Assembly (NCBI GenBank): GCA_964612505.1
Contig: CAZTEX010000007.1
Coordinates: 22,053-86,052, forward strand
Length of the DNA: 64,000 nucleotides
Direction: 5' to 3'
Source of the DNA: JAAZZY01 sp964612505
GTDB taxonomy: Bacteria > Chlamydiota > Chlamydiia > Chlamydiales > JAAZZY01
Both the position numbers and the translations under genes were made by a program. Below, piece by piece: positions 17,266-26,858 of this stretch (positions are counted from its first letter, which is position 1; each line of letters begins with the position of its first letter). The notes beneath the pieces were generated by a model. That model did not search any database and had not been told where the DNA came from. It worked only from the letters and a program-made list of their open reading frames with translations.

Positions 17266-18257
17266 GGTACTAACAGCGTCTCAAACACTTTATCGATTAT
17301 ATCATCATTGGTTAATTCTTGCGCCTCTCCTTCATAAGATAGGCGAATGCGATGGCGTAAAACATCGTGGCCAATACTTTTGACATCATGAGGAGTTACA
17401 AAACCTCTGCCAGCTAAAAAGGCGTGGGCTTTGGCTGCCAAAGTGAGGGCAATACTTGCTCTAGGCGATGCTCCATAATCTATTAACCCTTCTAAATCGA
17501 GTCCATATTCTTTAGGGTTTCTGGTAGCAAAAACAACATCTAAAATATAATCTGTCACCTTGTCATCGATATAAATATCATCGATAATTTTTTGTGCTTT
17601 CAACACCTCTTCGACATCGATCACTTTTTGAACTTCCGTTCTTGCTGAAAGAATCGCCATTCGGCGAATGATTTCTTTTTCCTCTTCTTTTTTTGGATAA
17701 CTGACAATCACTTTTAGCATAAAGCGATCTGTTTGCGCTTCAGGAAGAGGGTAAGTTCCTTCTTGCTCTATCGGGTTTTGGGTGGCCATGACTAAAAAGG
17801 GTTGCGGCGCTTTAAAGGTTGTCCCTTGAATCGTCGCCTGCTTTTCAGCCATAATTTCTAAAAGAGCAGACTGCACTTTTGCCGGAGCGCGATTAATCTC
17901 ATCACTGAGCACAAAGTTTGTAAAAATCGGCCCTTTCTTAACTGAAAAAGTGCCCTCTTTGGGATTATAGATAGAAGTTCCCACTAAATCAGCCGGAAGT
18001 AAATCAGGAGTAAATTGAATTCTTTTAAATTCACAGTTAATAACTTTGGCAAGAGTGGTAATCGCCAAAGTTTTTGCAAGCCCTGGCAATCCTTCAATTA
18101 AAACGTGCCCACCTGTCAGCAAAGCTATCAAAAGCCTATCGACTAAATAACTTTGTCCTACTAAAACTTTATTAATCTCTTCTTTGACTTTAATAAAGGG
18201 AACATTGGCCTCTCTCACAATCGTATTTAAATCGCGAATATCTGTTGTGGAACTCAT
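17262..18257 (-). CDS. MoxR-type AAA+ ATPase
   Basis: 331 residues, normal length. Walker A EGLPGLAKT (~54-62), Walker B FVLSDEINRAP, sensor motif ATQNPIEQEGTYPLPEAQ and arginine finger region PEAQTDRF define the MoxR subfamily. An AGGTGA ribosome-binding site lies before the ATG. It is the first gene of the MoxR-DUF58-BatD-like operon. The deiminase-like cassette gene 18342-18674 ends 84 bases upstream on the same strand, so read-through from the array is possible. Confidence 0.93.
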   Translation of the reverse strand: MSSTTDIRDLNTIVREANVPFIKVKEEINKVLVGQSYLVDRLLIALLTGGHVLIEGLPGLAKTLAITTLAKVINCEFKRIQFTPDLLPADLVGTSIYNPKEGTFSVKKGPIFTNFVLSDEINRAPAKVQSALLEIMAEKQATIQGTTFKAPQPFLVMATQNPIEQEGTYPLPEAQTDRFMLKVIVSYPKKEEEKEIIRRMAILSARTEVQKVIDVEEVLKAQKIIDDIYIDDKVTDYILDVVFATRNPKEYGLDLEGLIDYGASPRASIALTLAAKAHAFLAGRGFVTPHDVKSIGHDVLRHRIRLSYEGEAQELTNDDIIDKVFETLLVP

Positions 18258-18341
18258 TTTTCACCTATGGATGCCGTTTTAAAAAATTTCTTTACTAAGG
18301 CATTTTTTAAGAGAAAAAAATGTTTTAGTCAAGAACGGGCT

Positions 18342-18674
18342 TTAGATCTTTCTTAATATCCACTTGCGTAAACCATGATATTCGCCGACTGGAAAAACAG
18401 AAAATGCGTCTCCTTCAGTTCGAATATAAAGAGACCCTTTTTCAACATACTCTGGATTTTGATTTTCTTGAAGGTATTGAATCTCAAAAGATCCATAATA
18501 TTTTTTTTCAGAATCTGGTTTTTCTTTAGAAATGGAGAGAATTATTTTTCGATGATCCAACCTATCTGGTCCACCGCTGCCTTGAAAAATAACCCTTTGA
18601 GAATTTTGTGTGACTCCAAGCGGATAACAAATGTTCTCGATGATGAGAACGTTACAATCTTTTAAACTGGCCAC
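18342..18674 (-). CDS. Small cassette partner protein (copy E)
   Basis: 110 residues, no known family. Probably beta-rich: GGPDRLDHRKIILSIS, YYGSFEIQYLQ and FSVFPVGEYHGLRKWIL align with the small genes at 23957, 26894 and 29876. The common pattern is an early CN.L segment, a central Y.G.F/Y.[IL].Y.Q strand and a C-terminal W[IFT]L. It starts with GTG, with AAAAGG a few bases upstream, and begins 37 bases after the stop of the large deiminase-like gene 18712-21192. The fixed order large-small implies co-expression and a physical or regulatory partnership; chaperone, inhibitor or subunit are all open. Confidence 0.75.
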   Translation of the reverse strand: MASLKDCNVLIIENICYPLGVTQNSQRVIFQGSGGPDRLDHRKIILSISKEKPDSEKKYYGSFEIQYLQENQNPEYVEKGSLYIRTEGDAFSVFPVGEYHGLRKWILRKI

Positions 18675-18711
18675 CTTACACCTTTTATGTACTCATTGAA
18701 CATGTTTATAT

Positions 18712-21192
18712 TTAGTTGAATGTTGATAATAATTTTGTCATGCAACGAATACCCCCTGAGTTCACAAGAAGCGCTTGTGAGCCTTTTTGATCTAAAAAAT
18801 GAATTTCAATATCAGCTCCCATATGTTGCCTAACCAAGGCTAAAAAATGTTCTTTAAAAAAAGGTTCCATATCCATCGCAAAGATAACTTTTTTATCTTG
18901 TGCCGTTATTGAGATAGTGTTGAAACAATTTATGCGATGGCAAGTCTGATGTGGTTTAAAGATATTCGTGATCACGCCCCCAACCGGCACTACTTTAAAA
19001 CCTTGTTTTATTAAATCTGATTGCGCTGCAATTTCATAACTTATCAACTTGCTCAACTCGTTTTGATAATTCTCTTTTCGTTTTGGATATTCTTTAGCAT
19101 TCTCAATATACCATGTCTTTTCTTTGATGCTCTCTTCATATTTTTCCAAAAGTTCTAGCACCATTTGGCTATCATTGAGGAACATTGTTTTACCCTCTCC
19201 CAGCATCATCACCGTATCTAAATGAAATTCCGACTGCTCAACAAAATAAACCCTATTGACTGATAGACCCAAATCATGGGCAATTAACTTTTTAGTATCT
19301 TCTATAGATATATTGTCACCTGTGTCTATATAGGGCTCTGTTAGCAGCCATTCTCCATCTTCATTTTTTTTCAACCCAATTAAAGCAAGTTCCTTGCTAA
19401 GAAATAATTGACTCATAAATAAAGCATCTTTTCCAACCACAGCATAAGGACCTTCATGATCGCTACCAAAAAGGCAATTTCCCCCTTCAACACAAGTAGT
19501 GTGTATTTTCTGAAGTAAACCTTCCTGCATTTGCGCAATGCAAAGCACCAATGGATGATATCCTTGCAAGACAGCCGCCCCTTGGATAGAAGAAAAAGGG
19601 CGAGATGGCTCTTGCGTGACTTCATCTGTAAATTGAGGAGCGCTATTGACACGCCGATAACCCATTTCTATAGCCTTGTCTACAATTTTATCATCATATG
19701 CGAAGGGAGCAGGGTATGTGATCCCTTTTGCTTGTATATGACACGCATCTTGAACCCAAATCTTTGGTGGTTGCAGGCTGGGCAAACATTGTAAATGAAG
19801 ATCATCTGGAAAAGAAAGATAAGGAGGAACAAACATAACTAAAGGAACAGAATAGCCAGCTAGCTCTTGTGCAAATTGATAGAGCATACGGCGAAAATCA
19901 ACTCTTGTATCATCAAAAAAATACCCAGCAAGGACATGGCTAACTTTTGGGAAATATTGAGAACATGGTGGGCCTGCGTCTTTGCTCAATGATGAATTAT
20001 TTACTAAAACATTAATGAGATCATGTTCACGCTGAATTAGTAATCTTAAAACATGGACTCGCTGTGTGATTGAAAGAGGGGCCCACAGCAAAGATGTAAT
20101 ATCCGTTCTTTTATAAGGTTGGTTACGAAATTGGTTGTGAAGATCTGTCATCCGATCCAACAGCTTTATTTTATATTCCAAAGGCTTTTTGAAGGGGTCT
20201 ATAAATTGATTTATCGTCTCTCGAACCATCTTACCAAATTCCCACTCGCGCGGCAACGTAGCGTATGCAATCATAATAAACTGCAAATCCGTATCTTGAT
20301 AAGTCTTCTTCATTAAATATTTAATAAAGGGGTCATTTGTCTGATTCCAACAGAGATAGTTAAAAACAACTTCTATGACTCTATGGTTTCCTTCCTTTAG
20401 ACGACTCACCATATATTGATAGAGCTTTTTGTTAGTATAGCGACACTTTTGCAAAAGCCCCTCTAAAATGCTCATTGCCTCTACATTATTTTCCTTAGCT
20501 TTTTTTTCTAATTCTTCAAAAGCCCAAGGAAAATCTTCTGCTTGTAAAAGAATTCCTATCGCTCGTAGAGCAGCTGATTGATCAGGTGCTGACCCACCAA
20601 GCATCTTTTGAATAGTGAGGATCAATTTAGGATGCTTTAAGTATGGTTCTGAAAATTCTGAACCTGGGTTGATTGCTATAAACTTCACCAGTAGAGTAAA
20701 AGCTTCTTCTTGCTCTGCTTGCAATAATGCTTCCAATTTATCGATCGCCCAAGGATTTTGAATTAAAACAAGCTCCTGCCACTCCGCTTTTGCCCAAGAC
20801 TGATCTAAAAGAGCATCCAAACCTACCCTATTAACCATCTCTTTAGCTCGCAAAATGGGTTTAAAGCTAAAAATGTGATCTTTAAACCGATTAACATCTC
20901 TCTGAAATAAAGCGGCAATATCTGGATTGCTCTGAATAATTTTCCCAACAAGTTCTTTAGCTATACGATCAATTTTTTCAGCAGCTTGCACAGTTACAGA
21001 CTCTAGTTCCTCTTCAGGAATTACTTTTATCTTAGCTAGCATCGTGTAGCTGTGACTAATTTCGTCTAAAACTTTTTGGGCATTTGTTGTTAAAGAGTGA
21101 TTTTTTAAAAGGCCCAAATCATGTTTTAAAGATCCAAGCCCTGCTAAAAAATGAGTTAAAAGATCATCAAATTGGGGGCCTTGTGTGCTCAT
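18712..21192 (-). CDS. Deiminase-like protein with long helical N-terminus (copy E)
   Basis: 826 residues. The N-terminal ~440 residues are helical with HEAT/TPR-like repeats (NPWAIDKLEALL). The C-terminal ~370 residues carry the guanidino-modifying (arginine/peptidyl-arginine/agmatine deiminase) motifs: WVQD with Asp482, EGGNC, FHLD with His657/Asp659, and GGIRC with nucleophile Cys817. W[IV]QD recalls animal peptidyl-arginine deiminases, while HLDT and GGxRCMT recall bacterial arginine deiminase. Arg precedes the Cys here; in the other copies it is His. No signal peptide or membrane segment, so cytoplasmic or exported by a leaderless route. It has a start at ATG with no obvious Shine-Dalgarno, and a shared upstream element. 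Confidence 0.8.
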   Translation of the reverse strand: MSTQGPQFDDLLTHFLAGLGSLKHDLGLLKNHSLTTNAQKVLDEISHSYTMLAKIKVIPEEELESVTVQAAEKIDRIAKELVGKIIQSNPDIAALFQRDVNRFKDHIFSFKPILRAKEMVNRVGLDALLDQSWAKAEWQELVLIQNPWAIDKLEALLQAEQEEAFTLLVKFIAINPGSEFSEPYLKHPKLILTIQKMLGGSAPDQSAALRAIGILLQAEDFPWAFEELEKKAKENNVEAMSILEGLLQKCRYTNKKLYQYMVSRLKEGNHRVIEVVFNYLCWNQTNDPFIKYLMKKTYQDTDLQFIMIAYATLPREWEFGKMVRETINQFIDPFKKPLEYKIKLLDRMTDLHNQFRNQPYKRTDITSLLWAPLSITQRVHVLRLLIQREHDLINVLVNNSSLSKDAGPPCSQYFPKVSHVLAGYFFDDTRVDFRRMLYQFAQELAGYSVPLVMFVPPYLSFPDDLHLQCLPSLQPPKIWVQDACHIQAKGITYPAPFAYDDKIVDKAIEMGYRRVNSAPQFTDEVTQEPSRPFSSIQGAAVLQGYHPLVLCIAQMQEGLLQKIHTTCVEGGNCLFGSDHEGPYAVVGKDALFMSQLFLSKELALIGLKKNEDGEWLLTEPYIDTGDNISIEDTKKLIAHDLGLSVNRVYFVEQSEFHLDTVMMLGEGKTMFLNDSQMVLELLEKYEESIKEKTWYIENAKEYPKRKENYQNELSKLISYEIAAQSDLIKQGFKVVPVGGVITNIFKPHQTCHRINCFNTISITAQDKKVIFAMDMEPFFKEHFLALVRQHMGADIEIHFLDQKGSQALLVNSGGIRCMTKLLSTFN

Positions 21193-21223
21193 AAAATAAA
21201 ATATATTTAACCTTCATCTTGAG

Positions 21224-21257
21224 CTAAAACATATTTTCAGCTTTTTAGTATAGGTAA
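21224..21257 (-). promoter_or_regulatory. Shared upstream element of deiminase-like gene (copy E)
   Basis: On the minus strand: TTTACCTATACTAAAA, then AAAATATGTTTTAG ending 32 bases before the start codon. The same AAAATATGTTTTAG block lies 31-37 bases before all five paralogues. TATACT (21252-21247) could be the -10 box; no good -35 is visible. Confidence 0.6.
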
Positions 21258-21272
21258 AATTATCTTTTAAGA

Positions 21273-23804
21273 TTATTTTATCTGTTTTTTTCGTGTAGCT
21301 GCACTTTTCTTAGACCACAAGTACTCCGCCCATTTTCTAACTTCTACAATGGCAAAGGTCGCTATAAAAAAGAGACTAGGATAGCGCCAATAACTAAATT
21401 CTAAAGGCATGACATGAAAAACTTTTGGAGCCACATAAATAGTTATTAGCTGCAAAAGAACTCCTAGGCCTATCCCTAGATAAATATAGGGGTTGATCTT
21501 TAAGCTATGTACGACGTTTTTAAAGAAAGGCTCTACTTCTTTTTGCGCTTGGATTCCGTTAGCCCACTGAGCCACTGTCACGCAAGTAAAAAGAATGGTC
21601 GAAACTAAACAGGGTGAATAGATTCGAATAAGATATACATAAAGAAAGAAACACATTAACCCTACCAAAAGACCAAAACTAAAAATACGGGTGATTTGCA
21701 CTCCATCAAAAAATTGTTTTTCGGGTCTCCGCGGTCTTCGACTCATGACATTACCCTCTTCTTTGGCAAAAGGAAAGGTTTTATCTTGCACCCCATCGCC
21801 CACTAAGTTGATCCACAAAATTTGAATGGCTAAAAGAGGAAGAGGTAAGCGGCTGATAATGGCAAGAACCATTAAGACAACCTCTTGGAGTGTTGTAGAC
21901 ACAAGAAAGTAAATCACCTTTCGAATATTGTCAGAGATCACCCTGGCATTTCTGATCGCTCCGATAATCACTTTCAAATTACTATCGACAATAACCATTT
22001 GCGAAACACTTTTAGCAGCTTCCGTCCCAGATCCCATAGCAATACCAATATCTGCAGCTTTAAGAGCAGGTACATCATTGACCCCATCTCCTGTTACCGC
22101 AACAATTTCTTTGGCTTCTTGCAATAGTTTTACAATGCGATACTTATGCTCAGGAAGAACTCTTGCTAGTACTGTTGATTTTTTCAAAGCGACGAGAAGT
22201 TCTTCATCGGAAAAATCTTCGACTTGTTGACCGGTAATAATGTGATCATTTTCTTCCCAAATTTGAACCTCTTGAGCGATCGCTTTAGCTGTCATGGGAT
22301 GATCACCTGTGATCATTAAGATATGAATGCCTGCTTTTTTTGCAGAAATGATCGCTTCTTTAACCCCAGCTTTTGGAGGATCTAAAAATCCAATCAGCCC
22401 TACCATTTTAATTTTCCAAGAAGAGGGATCGGTGTTATCCTCCCATTGCCCCTCACCAAAAGCAATGACCCTAAGTCCTTGCTCTAAAAAAGAGGTGAGC
22501 GCTACTTCATATTCTTCATGACCTTCGGCTTTTTCTTTGAGAACTTCAAAAGCCCCTTTAATATAGAGCTCTTCATGATCATCAACCTTATTGACTGTTG
22601 CCATAAGCATTAAATGAGTATCAAAAGGATGGGTCCAAACGCGTGGATAATTGGCTCGATATTGATCATAGTTTTCAACCCATTTGGAAAGAGCGATATC
22701 TAAAGGATCTTCAGATGATTCATTGGCGTCATTACAAAGAGCGGCAATCTTTTTTAATTTTTCTAGATCTTTGGCGTAAACTTCTTTAACGACGAGCTTG
22801 CCCTCCGTGATGGTTCCTGTTTTATCAGAAGCTAAAAAAGTCACGCTACCGAGCGTTTCAACTGAAGACAAAGAGCGAATCAGGGTGTGTTTTTTACTTA
22901 GCGCTAAAGAACCTAAAACCATGATCAGAGTAACCACGACGACAAAGCCCTCAGGAACAGCTGAAACAAGGCCCGCTACTAAAATGTAGCTGAGGTCCAT
23001 CAAGTTTCTTCCCTGCATAAACCCAATGACCCCTAGCAGGATAAACACAACGATCAGAATAAGCACAAAGCGGCGCATAAAAAAATCAATCGCTTTATTC
23101 AAGGGAGTTTTTGGAGAGGCTTCTATCGCTTTTTCTGCAATCGATGCTAAATAAGTTTTTTTGCCTGTTTTGGCAACAACACCATACCCAAGTCCTCTCA
23201 CAACCACCGTTCCAGCAAGCAGCATATTGGTTAATTCATAGGGAAGAGCTTTTTCTTCTAAAATGACCTCATGATCTTTAATCACGGGAACTGATTCTCC
23301 GGTCATCGAAGACTCATCGACCATTAACCCTGTGCTTTCAGTGAGGCGCACATCGGCTGTCACTACATCCCCTTCTTGTAGCAAAATATAATCGCCAGGA
23401 ACCAGCTCTGAAGAAGGGACTTCTAGATACTCGCCATTTCTGACTACTTTATTGCGACTCTCTGTCATCTTCTTTAAAGCAGAAAGAGAGGCCTCGGCCT
23501 TGGCTTCTTGCCAAAAACCAAGTAGCCCATTAATGAGAACAATTCCTAAAATGACGGTGCAATCTAGCCATTCACCAACAACAATGCTAACTAATGAGGC
23601 TGCAAATAAAACATAGATGGGAATACTTTTAAATTGTCGAAAGAAGATTCTAAAAAGACTCGTTGTCTCTTCTTCTAGTGTGTTTTTTCCAAAATAACTC
23701 TGCCTTTTTTTGACCTCTTCATCTTTTAAACCACTTGTCGTGACTTCTAATTCTTTAAAAGTCTCTTCGATTGATAGAGCATGAAAAAAATTCGATTCGA
23801 TCAT
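21273..23804 (-). CDS. P-type cation-transporting ATPase (calcium type, P2)
   Basis: 843 residues. Cation-ATPase N-terminal domain, actuator motif DESSMTGESVPV (TGES), phosphorylation site DKTGTITEG with Asp327, and hinge TGDGVNDVPALKAADIGIAMG. About ten membrane segments, with the M4 motif AAVPEG-like (SAVPEGF), which favours the Ca2+ or Mn2+ PMR1/SERCA-like group over heavy-metal P1 pumps. It is inserted between two deiminase-like cassettes on the same strand: the small gene of copy D ends 152 bases upstream of its start, and copy E starts 80 bases downstream. Confidence 0.93.
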   Translation of the reverse strand: MIESNFFHALSIEETFKELEVTTSGLKDEEVKKRQSYFGKNTLEEETTSLFRIFFRQFKSIPIYVLFAASLVSIVVGEWLDCTVILGIVLINGLLGFWQEAKAEASLSALKKMTESRNKVVRNGEYLEVPSSELVPGDYILLQEGDVVTADVRLTESTGLMVDESSMTGESVPVIKDHEVILEEKALPYELTNMLLAGTVVVRGLGYGVVAKTGKKTYLASIAEKAIEASPKTPLNKAIDFFMRRFVLILIVVFILLGVIGFMQGRNLMDLSYILVAGLVSAVPEGFVVVVTLIMVLGSLALSKKHTLIRSLSSVETLGSVTFLASDKTGTITEGKLVVKEVYAKDLEKLKKIAALCNDANESSEDPLDIALSKWVENYDQYRANYPRVWTHPFDTHLMLMATVNKVDDHEELYIKGAFEVLKEKAEGHEEYEVALTSFLEQGLRVIAFGEGQWEDNTDPSSWKIKMVGLIGFLDPPKAGVKEAIISAKKAGIHILMITGDHPMTAKAIAQEVQIWEENDHIITGQQVEDFSDEELLVALKKSTVLARVLPEHKYRIVKLLQEAKEIVAVTGDGVNDVPALKAADIGIAMGSGTEAAKSVSQMVIVDSNLKVIIGAIRNARVISDNIRKVIYFLVSTTLQEVVLMVLAIISRLPLPLLAIQILWINLVGDGVQDKTFPFAKEEGNVMSRRPRRPEKQFFDGVQITRIFSFGLLVGLMCFFLYVYLIRIYSPCLVSTILFTCVTVAQWANGIQAQKEVEPFFKNVVHSLKINPYIYLGIGLGVLLQLITIYVAPKVFHVMPLEFSYWRYPSLFFIATFAIVEVRKWAEYLWSKKSAATRKKQIK

Positions 23805-23956
23805 AAAAGTTTTGTATATTCCGAATATGGTTAAATTTCTATTTACCCTTTTTTTAAAAAATTTTCAGTAAAAATTTTGAGATTAATATAAGACGAAGAA
23901 GACTCAGAGAAAATAACTTTGTTTTCAAAAAAATCTTTTTGAGAATCCAGAGCTCA

Positions 23957-24292
23957 TTAGACTCTTGTTAAAGTCCATAAACGCTTGTCTGCATAACCTG
24001 ACGGTTGAAGAGAAAATGGGGCTTCATTCCCATTTATAAAAATTGCACCTTCGAGAGGACTTAATTGATCCTCTTTGGGCTCATCATCTTGAGGAAACTC
24101 AATTTTAAAAGTTCCACAATAAGGTCCAGAAGTAGGAGGATTTTTGGGAATGCGTAGGGTGATTTGTCGCTGGTCTAAAGCATCTGGGCCACCCTTGCCC
24201 TCAAATATCATTTCATTTGAATTCTGCTCAAGTTGAAGAGGGTAGTTAGTTCTATCCATCGTTAACCTATTACATTTACTTAAACTAACCAT
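23957..24292 (-). CDS. Small cassette partner protein (copy D)
   Basis: 111 residues from the ATG at 24292 (MVSLSKCNRL), chosen over an upstream ATG at 24319 because it aligns with copy E (MASLKDCNVL) and has GAGG 7 bases before it. Shared features: GGPDALDQRQITLRIP, YCGTFKIEFPQ, and a C-terminal FSLQPSGYADKRLWTL. Unknown function, probably beta-rich and soluble. It follows the split large gene of copy D by 56 bases. It is closest to copy E, as are the large genes of the two cassettes. Confidence 0.75.
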   Translation of the reverse strand: MVSLSKCNRLTMDRTNYPLQLEQNSNEMIFEGKGGPDALDQRQITLRIPKNPPTSGPYCGTFKIEFPQDDEPKEDQLSPLEGAIFINGNEAPFSLQPSGYADKRLWTLTRV

Positions 24293-24348
24293 TTGAGACC
24301 TCGTAACTTGTCTTTGCATACTTCTATAAGCATTTTAATCACAATTAT

Positions 24349-25230
24349 TTAAAAATTCAATAACTTTGTAAGACAATGAATACCTCCTTTATCTAAAAGA
24401 AGCTCCTCACAATCTTTTTGATTTAACCAGTGAATAGGGATATCCTCACCCATATGTTGATGAATCAGCGCTATCAATTTCTTATTAAAAAAAGCTTCTG
24501 ATTTCATTGCAAAAATAACTTTTTGATTCGCAGGTGTCGTCAGAGTAATAAGGTTAAAAAAATTAGCCCGATGGTTTTCTGGATGGTTTCTAAAAACATT
24601 TTTAAAAGATCCAGCGACACGTCTTACTTGAAAATGATGTTTTGTCAAATCAGCCGCTGCCGCATTTTCATAAATGCTGACTTCTTTTAAATCTTGCTCT
24701 AATTTTTTCATTCGCTCTTCAAAAATCGGCTGCTTTAGCCTATACATTGGCTCCATTTTTAGAGTCTTTTCGTATTCTTGCATCACCTCAAATGTCATTA
24801 AGCTATCATTAAGTAAGACCTCTTTTCCTCTCAAAATAATCATGGACGTATCTAAATGATAATCGGGTTGCTCTATAACGTAAACAAGATCAGGTGATTC
24901 TAAACCCAAATCATGTGCCATGAATTTTTTAATATCCTCCTCTGATAGCTGTGTCTCTTTTGGATCATAAGGATTTCCTAATTGCCATTGCCCATGACTA
25001 TTTTTTTTTAGCCCTATTTGAGCCAATTGTTCACTTAGATAAAACTGATTGAGTACAACGGCATCTCTTCCAATAATGGCGTACTTTTTCCCTTCATGTT
25101 CACCAACTAAACAATTTCCCCCATCATTAAAAGTAAGCTGAACTTTTTGCCGTTTAAGTAAAATATCTTGCGCCATCATAGCATCAAAGAGCATCAATTG
25201 ATTATAACCAAGCATAGCAGATCCCATCAT
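24349..25230 (-). CDS. C-terminal half of deiminase-like protein copy D (separate frame)
   Basis: 293 residues from the ATG at 25230, carrying the second part of the catalytic domain: NDGGNCLVGE (Asp where the other copies have Glu), YHLDTSM and DKGGIHCLTKLL with the nucleophile Cys near the C-terminus. It aligns with residues ~540-826 of copy E. It begins inside the stop codon of the upstream part (ATGA, 25230-25227). Homology continues upstream of this ATG in the same frame (LSPFY before MMGSAML), so an ancestral single gene was split by loss of one base in a G run at 25246-25248. Re-initiation at the ATGA could still give two chains. Confidence 0.7.
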   Translation of the reverse strand: MMGSAMLGYNQLMLFDAMMAQDILLKRQKVQLTFNDGGNCLVGEHEGKKYAIIGRDAVVLNQFYLSEQLAQIGLKKNSHGQWQLGNPYDPKETQLSEEDIKKFMAHDLGLESPDLVYVIEQPDYHLDTSMIILRGKEVLLNDSLMTFEVMQEYEKTLKMEPMYRLKQPIFEERMKKLEQDLKEVSIYENAAAADLTKHHFQVRRVAGSFKNVFRNHPENHRANFFNLITLTTPANQKVIFAMKSEAFFNKKLIALIHQHMGEDIPIHWLNQKDCEELLLDKGGIHCLTKLLNF

Positions 25231-26828
25231 ATAAAAAGGAGATAACCCTTATCAATCTCTCCATCTGCTACAAGACGATCCTCTACTCGAGAAACTCTTG
25301 CTTTGTACGTTTCTCTAGTAAACGCATTTTCATCTTTAAATAAAGCTGGATAGGCAACTCCTTTTGCTTGCACGCTACATAAATCTTGGATCCATATTTC
25401 TGAATTTTGCGAAGAAGGCAAAATATGTATGCTAGGATGATTGGGAAAAGAAAGGCGGCAAGGGAAAGGCATCACTAAAGGGATAGAATACTGAGCTAAA
25501 TGATCAGCCAGCTCAATAATCAAAGGGGTAATTTTATCTTTCTTCAGCAAAGGGCCTACAATGACTCGATTTGTTTTGGGAAAACATTTGGATTGAGGAG
25601 GACCTAAATCTATTCCAAAACTGCTTTTGCCCGTCAAAATACAAATGAGTTCATGTTCACGCCGCGCTATTAATCTCAAAATGTTAATTTGATAAAGGAC
25701 TGGAAGCCGACTCCCTTGAAAAACACCTTTGCTATCATCCTCAGGTTGATTATGAAAAAAATCGATATGAGCTTGGCGCATTCTATCTATCAGTTCATCT
25801 CTATTGAGAGGATATCCTCCTGAAGGATCTTCAAATTGAGCGAGCGCTGCTCGAACAATTCGTTGAAACTTGTCACTTGTAAATAATAAAATACCATAAG
25901 AAAGGATGATAAACTGTAACTCTGTATTACGTATCGCCTGGCTCATCAGATAGTCCATAAAGGGACCCTCAACTTCTTTCTGATAGATATATTGATAAAC
26001 TATTTCTATCATTCGAGGATTTCCCTCTATAAGCTGATCTACAATACACTGATAGAGTTTTTCACTGCCGCGTTGGCCATGTAAAAGCTGCCCTAAAATA
26101 TCCATCGCTTCTAAACTAATTTCTTTGACCTTCTTTTCCAAAACCTGAAAAGCCCAGGGAATATCAGCCTTCTGCAAAAGAATTCCTATCACTTGCAACG
26201 CAGCTGATCGATCATTTGCTGACTTTTTTAACATCTGCTGAATAGCTAAAATCAATTTGGGATGCTCTACATAAGGCTCTATAAATTCAGACTCTTGATT
26301 AATTGCCATAAATTTAACAAGATCTTGAAAAGCTTCATCTTGATCTGCTAGTAGTAGCTCACGCAACTTATCCATGGCCCAAGGATTTTGGCTTAAAACA
26401 AGCTCTTGAAATTCCTCTTTTGCCCACTGATAGTTCAAAAGAGCATTCAAACCCACTTTGTTAATTTCTTCTTTAGCTCGCAAAAGAGATTGAAAGCTCA
26501 AAATATGTGCTTTAAACCTAGCGGCGTCCTTTTGAAATAAAGCGGCCGTGCTCTGATCACTCTGAGTCACATTTTGAAAAAGCTCCTGAACAATTTGATC
26601 TATTTTTAAAACAGATTGTAAAGTCACAGCCTCTAGCTGCACTTCTGAAATCCCATCCGTAGAGCCCTTAATCAACTTTTGGTAATTGTGATCAATTTCA
26701 TCTAAAGCCAGCTTTGACCTCTCTTTGAAAGATGCATTGCCTAGAGAACCCACATCCTCTTTTAAATCGTGCAGCCTTTCTAAAAAGTGAATTAAAAGAT
26801 CATCAAATTGAGGGCCTTGAATACTCAT
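25227..26828 (-). CDS. N-terminal part of deiminase-like protein copy D (frameshifted)
   Basis: 533 residues. Begins MSIQGPQFDDLLIHFLERL, very close to copy E. The helical repeat region includes SQNPWAMDKLRELL, and the first catalytic motif is IWIQDLC with Asp482, at the same residue number as in copy E. The frame then ends early (EIDKGYLLFI), before the GGN, H.D and Cys motifs. The remaining domain is in the adjacent frame at 24349-25230. Either a pseudogene, a two-chain enzyme or a sequencing error at a homopolymer. Start ATG with a shared upstream element 31 bases before it. Confidence 0.7.
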   Translation of the reverse strand: MSIQGPQFDDLLIHFLERLHDLKEDVGSLGNASFKERSKLALDEIDHNYQKLIKGSTDGISEVQLEAVTLQSVLKIDQIVQELFQNVTQSDQSTAALFQKDAARFKAHILSFQSLLRAKEEINKVGLNALLNYQWAKEEFQELVLSQNPWAMDKLRELLLADQDEAFQDLVKFMAINQESEFIEPYVEHPKLILAIQQMLKKSANDRSAALQVIGILLQKADIPWAFQVLEKKVKEISLEAMDILGQLLHGQRGSEKLYQCIVDQLIEGNPRMIEIVYQYIYQKEVEGPFMDYLMSQAIRNTELQFIILSYGILLFTSDKFQRIVRAALAQFEDPSGGYPLNRDELIDRMRQAHIDFFHNQPEDDSKGVFQGSRLPVLYQINILRLIARREHELICILTGKSSFGIDLGPPQSKCFPKTNRVIVGPLLKKDKITPLIIELADHLAQYSIPLVMPFPCRLSFPNHPSIHILPSSQNSEIWIQDLCSVQAKGVAYPALFKDENAFTRETYKARVSRVEDRLVADGEIDKGYLLFI

Positions 26829-26858
26829 AAAATAAACTATGTTTAGCTCTTCACCGAG

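Noticed and set aside
18310..18340. A sixth copy of the shared upstream element near moxR
   Set aside because: AAAAATGTTTTAG occurs on the opposite strand, without the CTATACTA block and not upstream of a family gene; chance in AT-rich DNA.
25227..25250. Programmed ribosomal frameshifting in copy D
   Set aside because: No X XXY YYZ slippery heptamer or clear downstream pseudoknot is visible; copy E, its nearest paralogue, reads through in one frame. A lost base is simpler.
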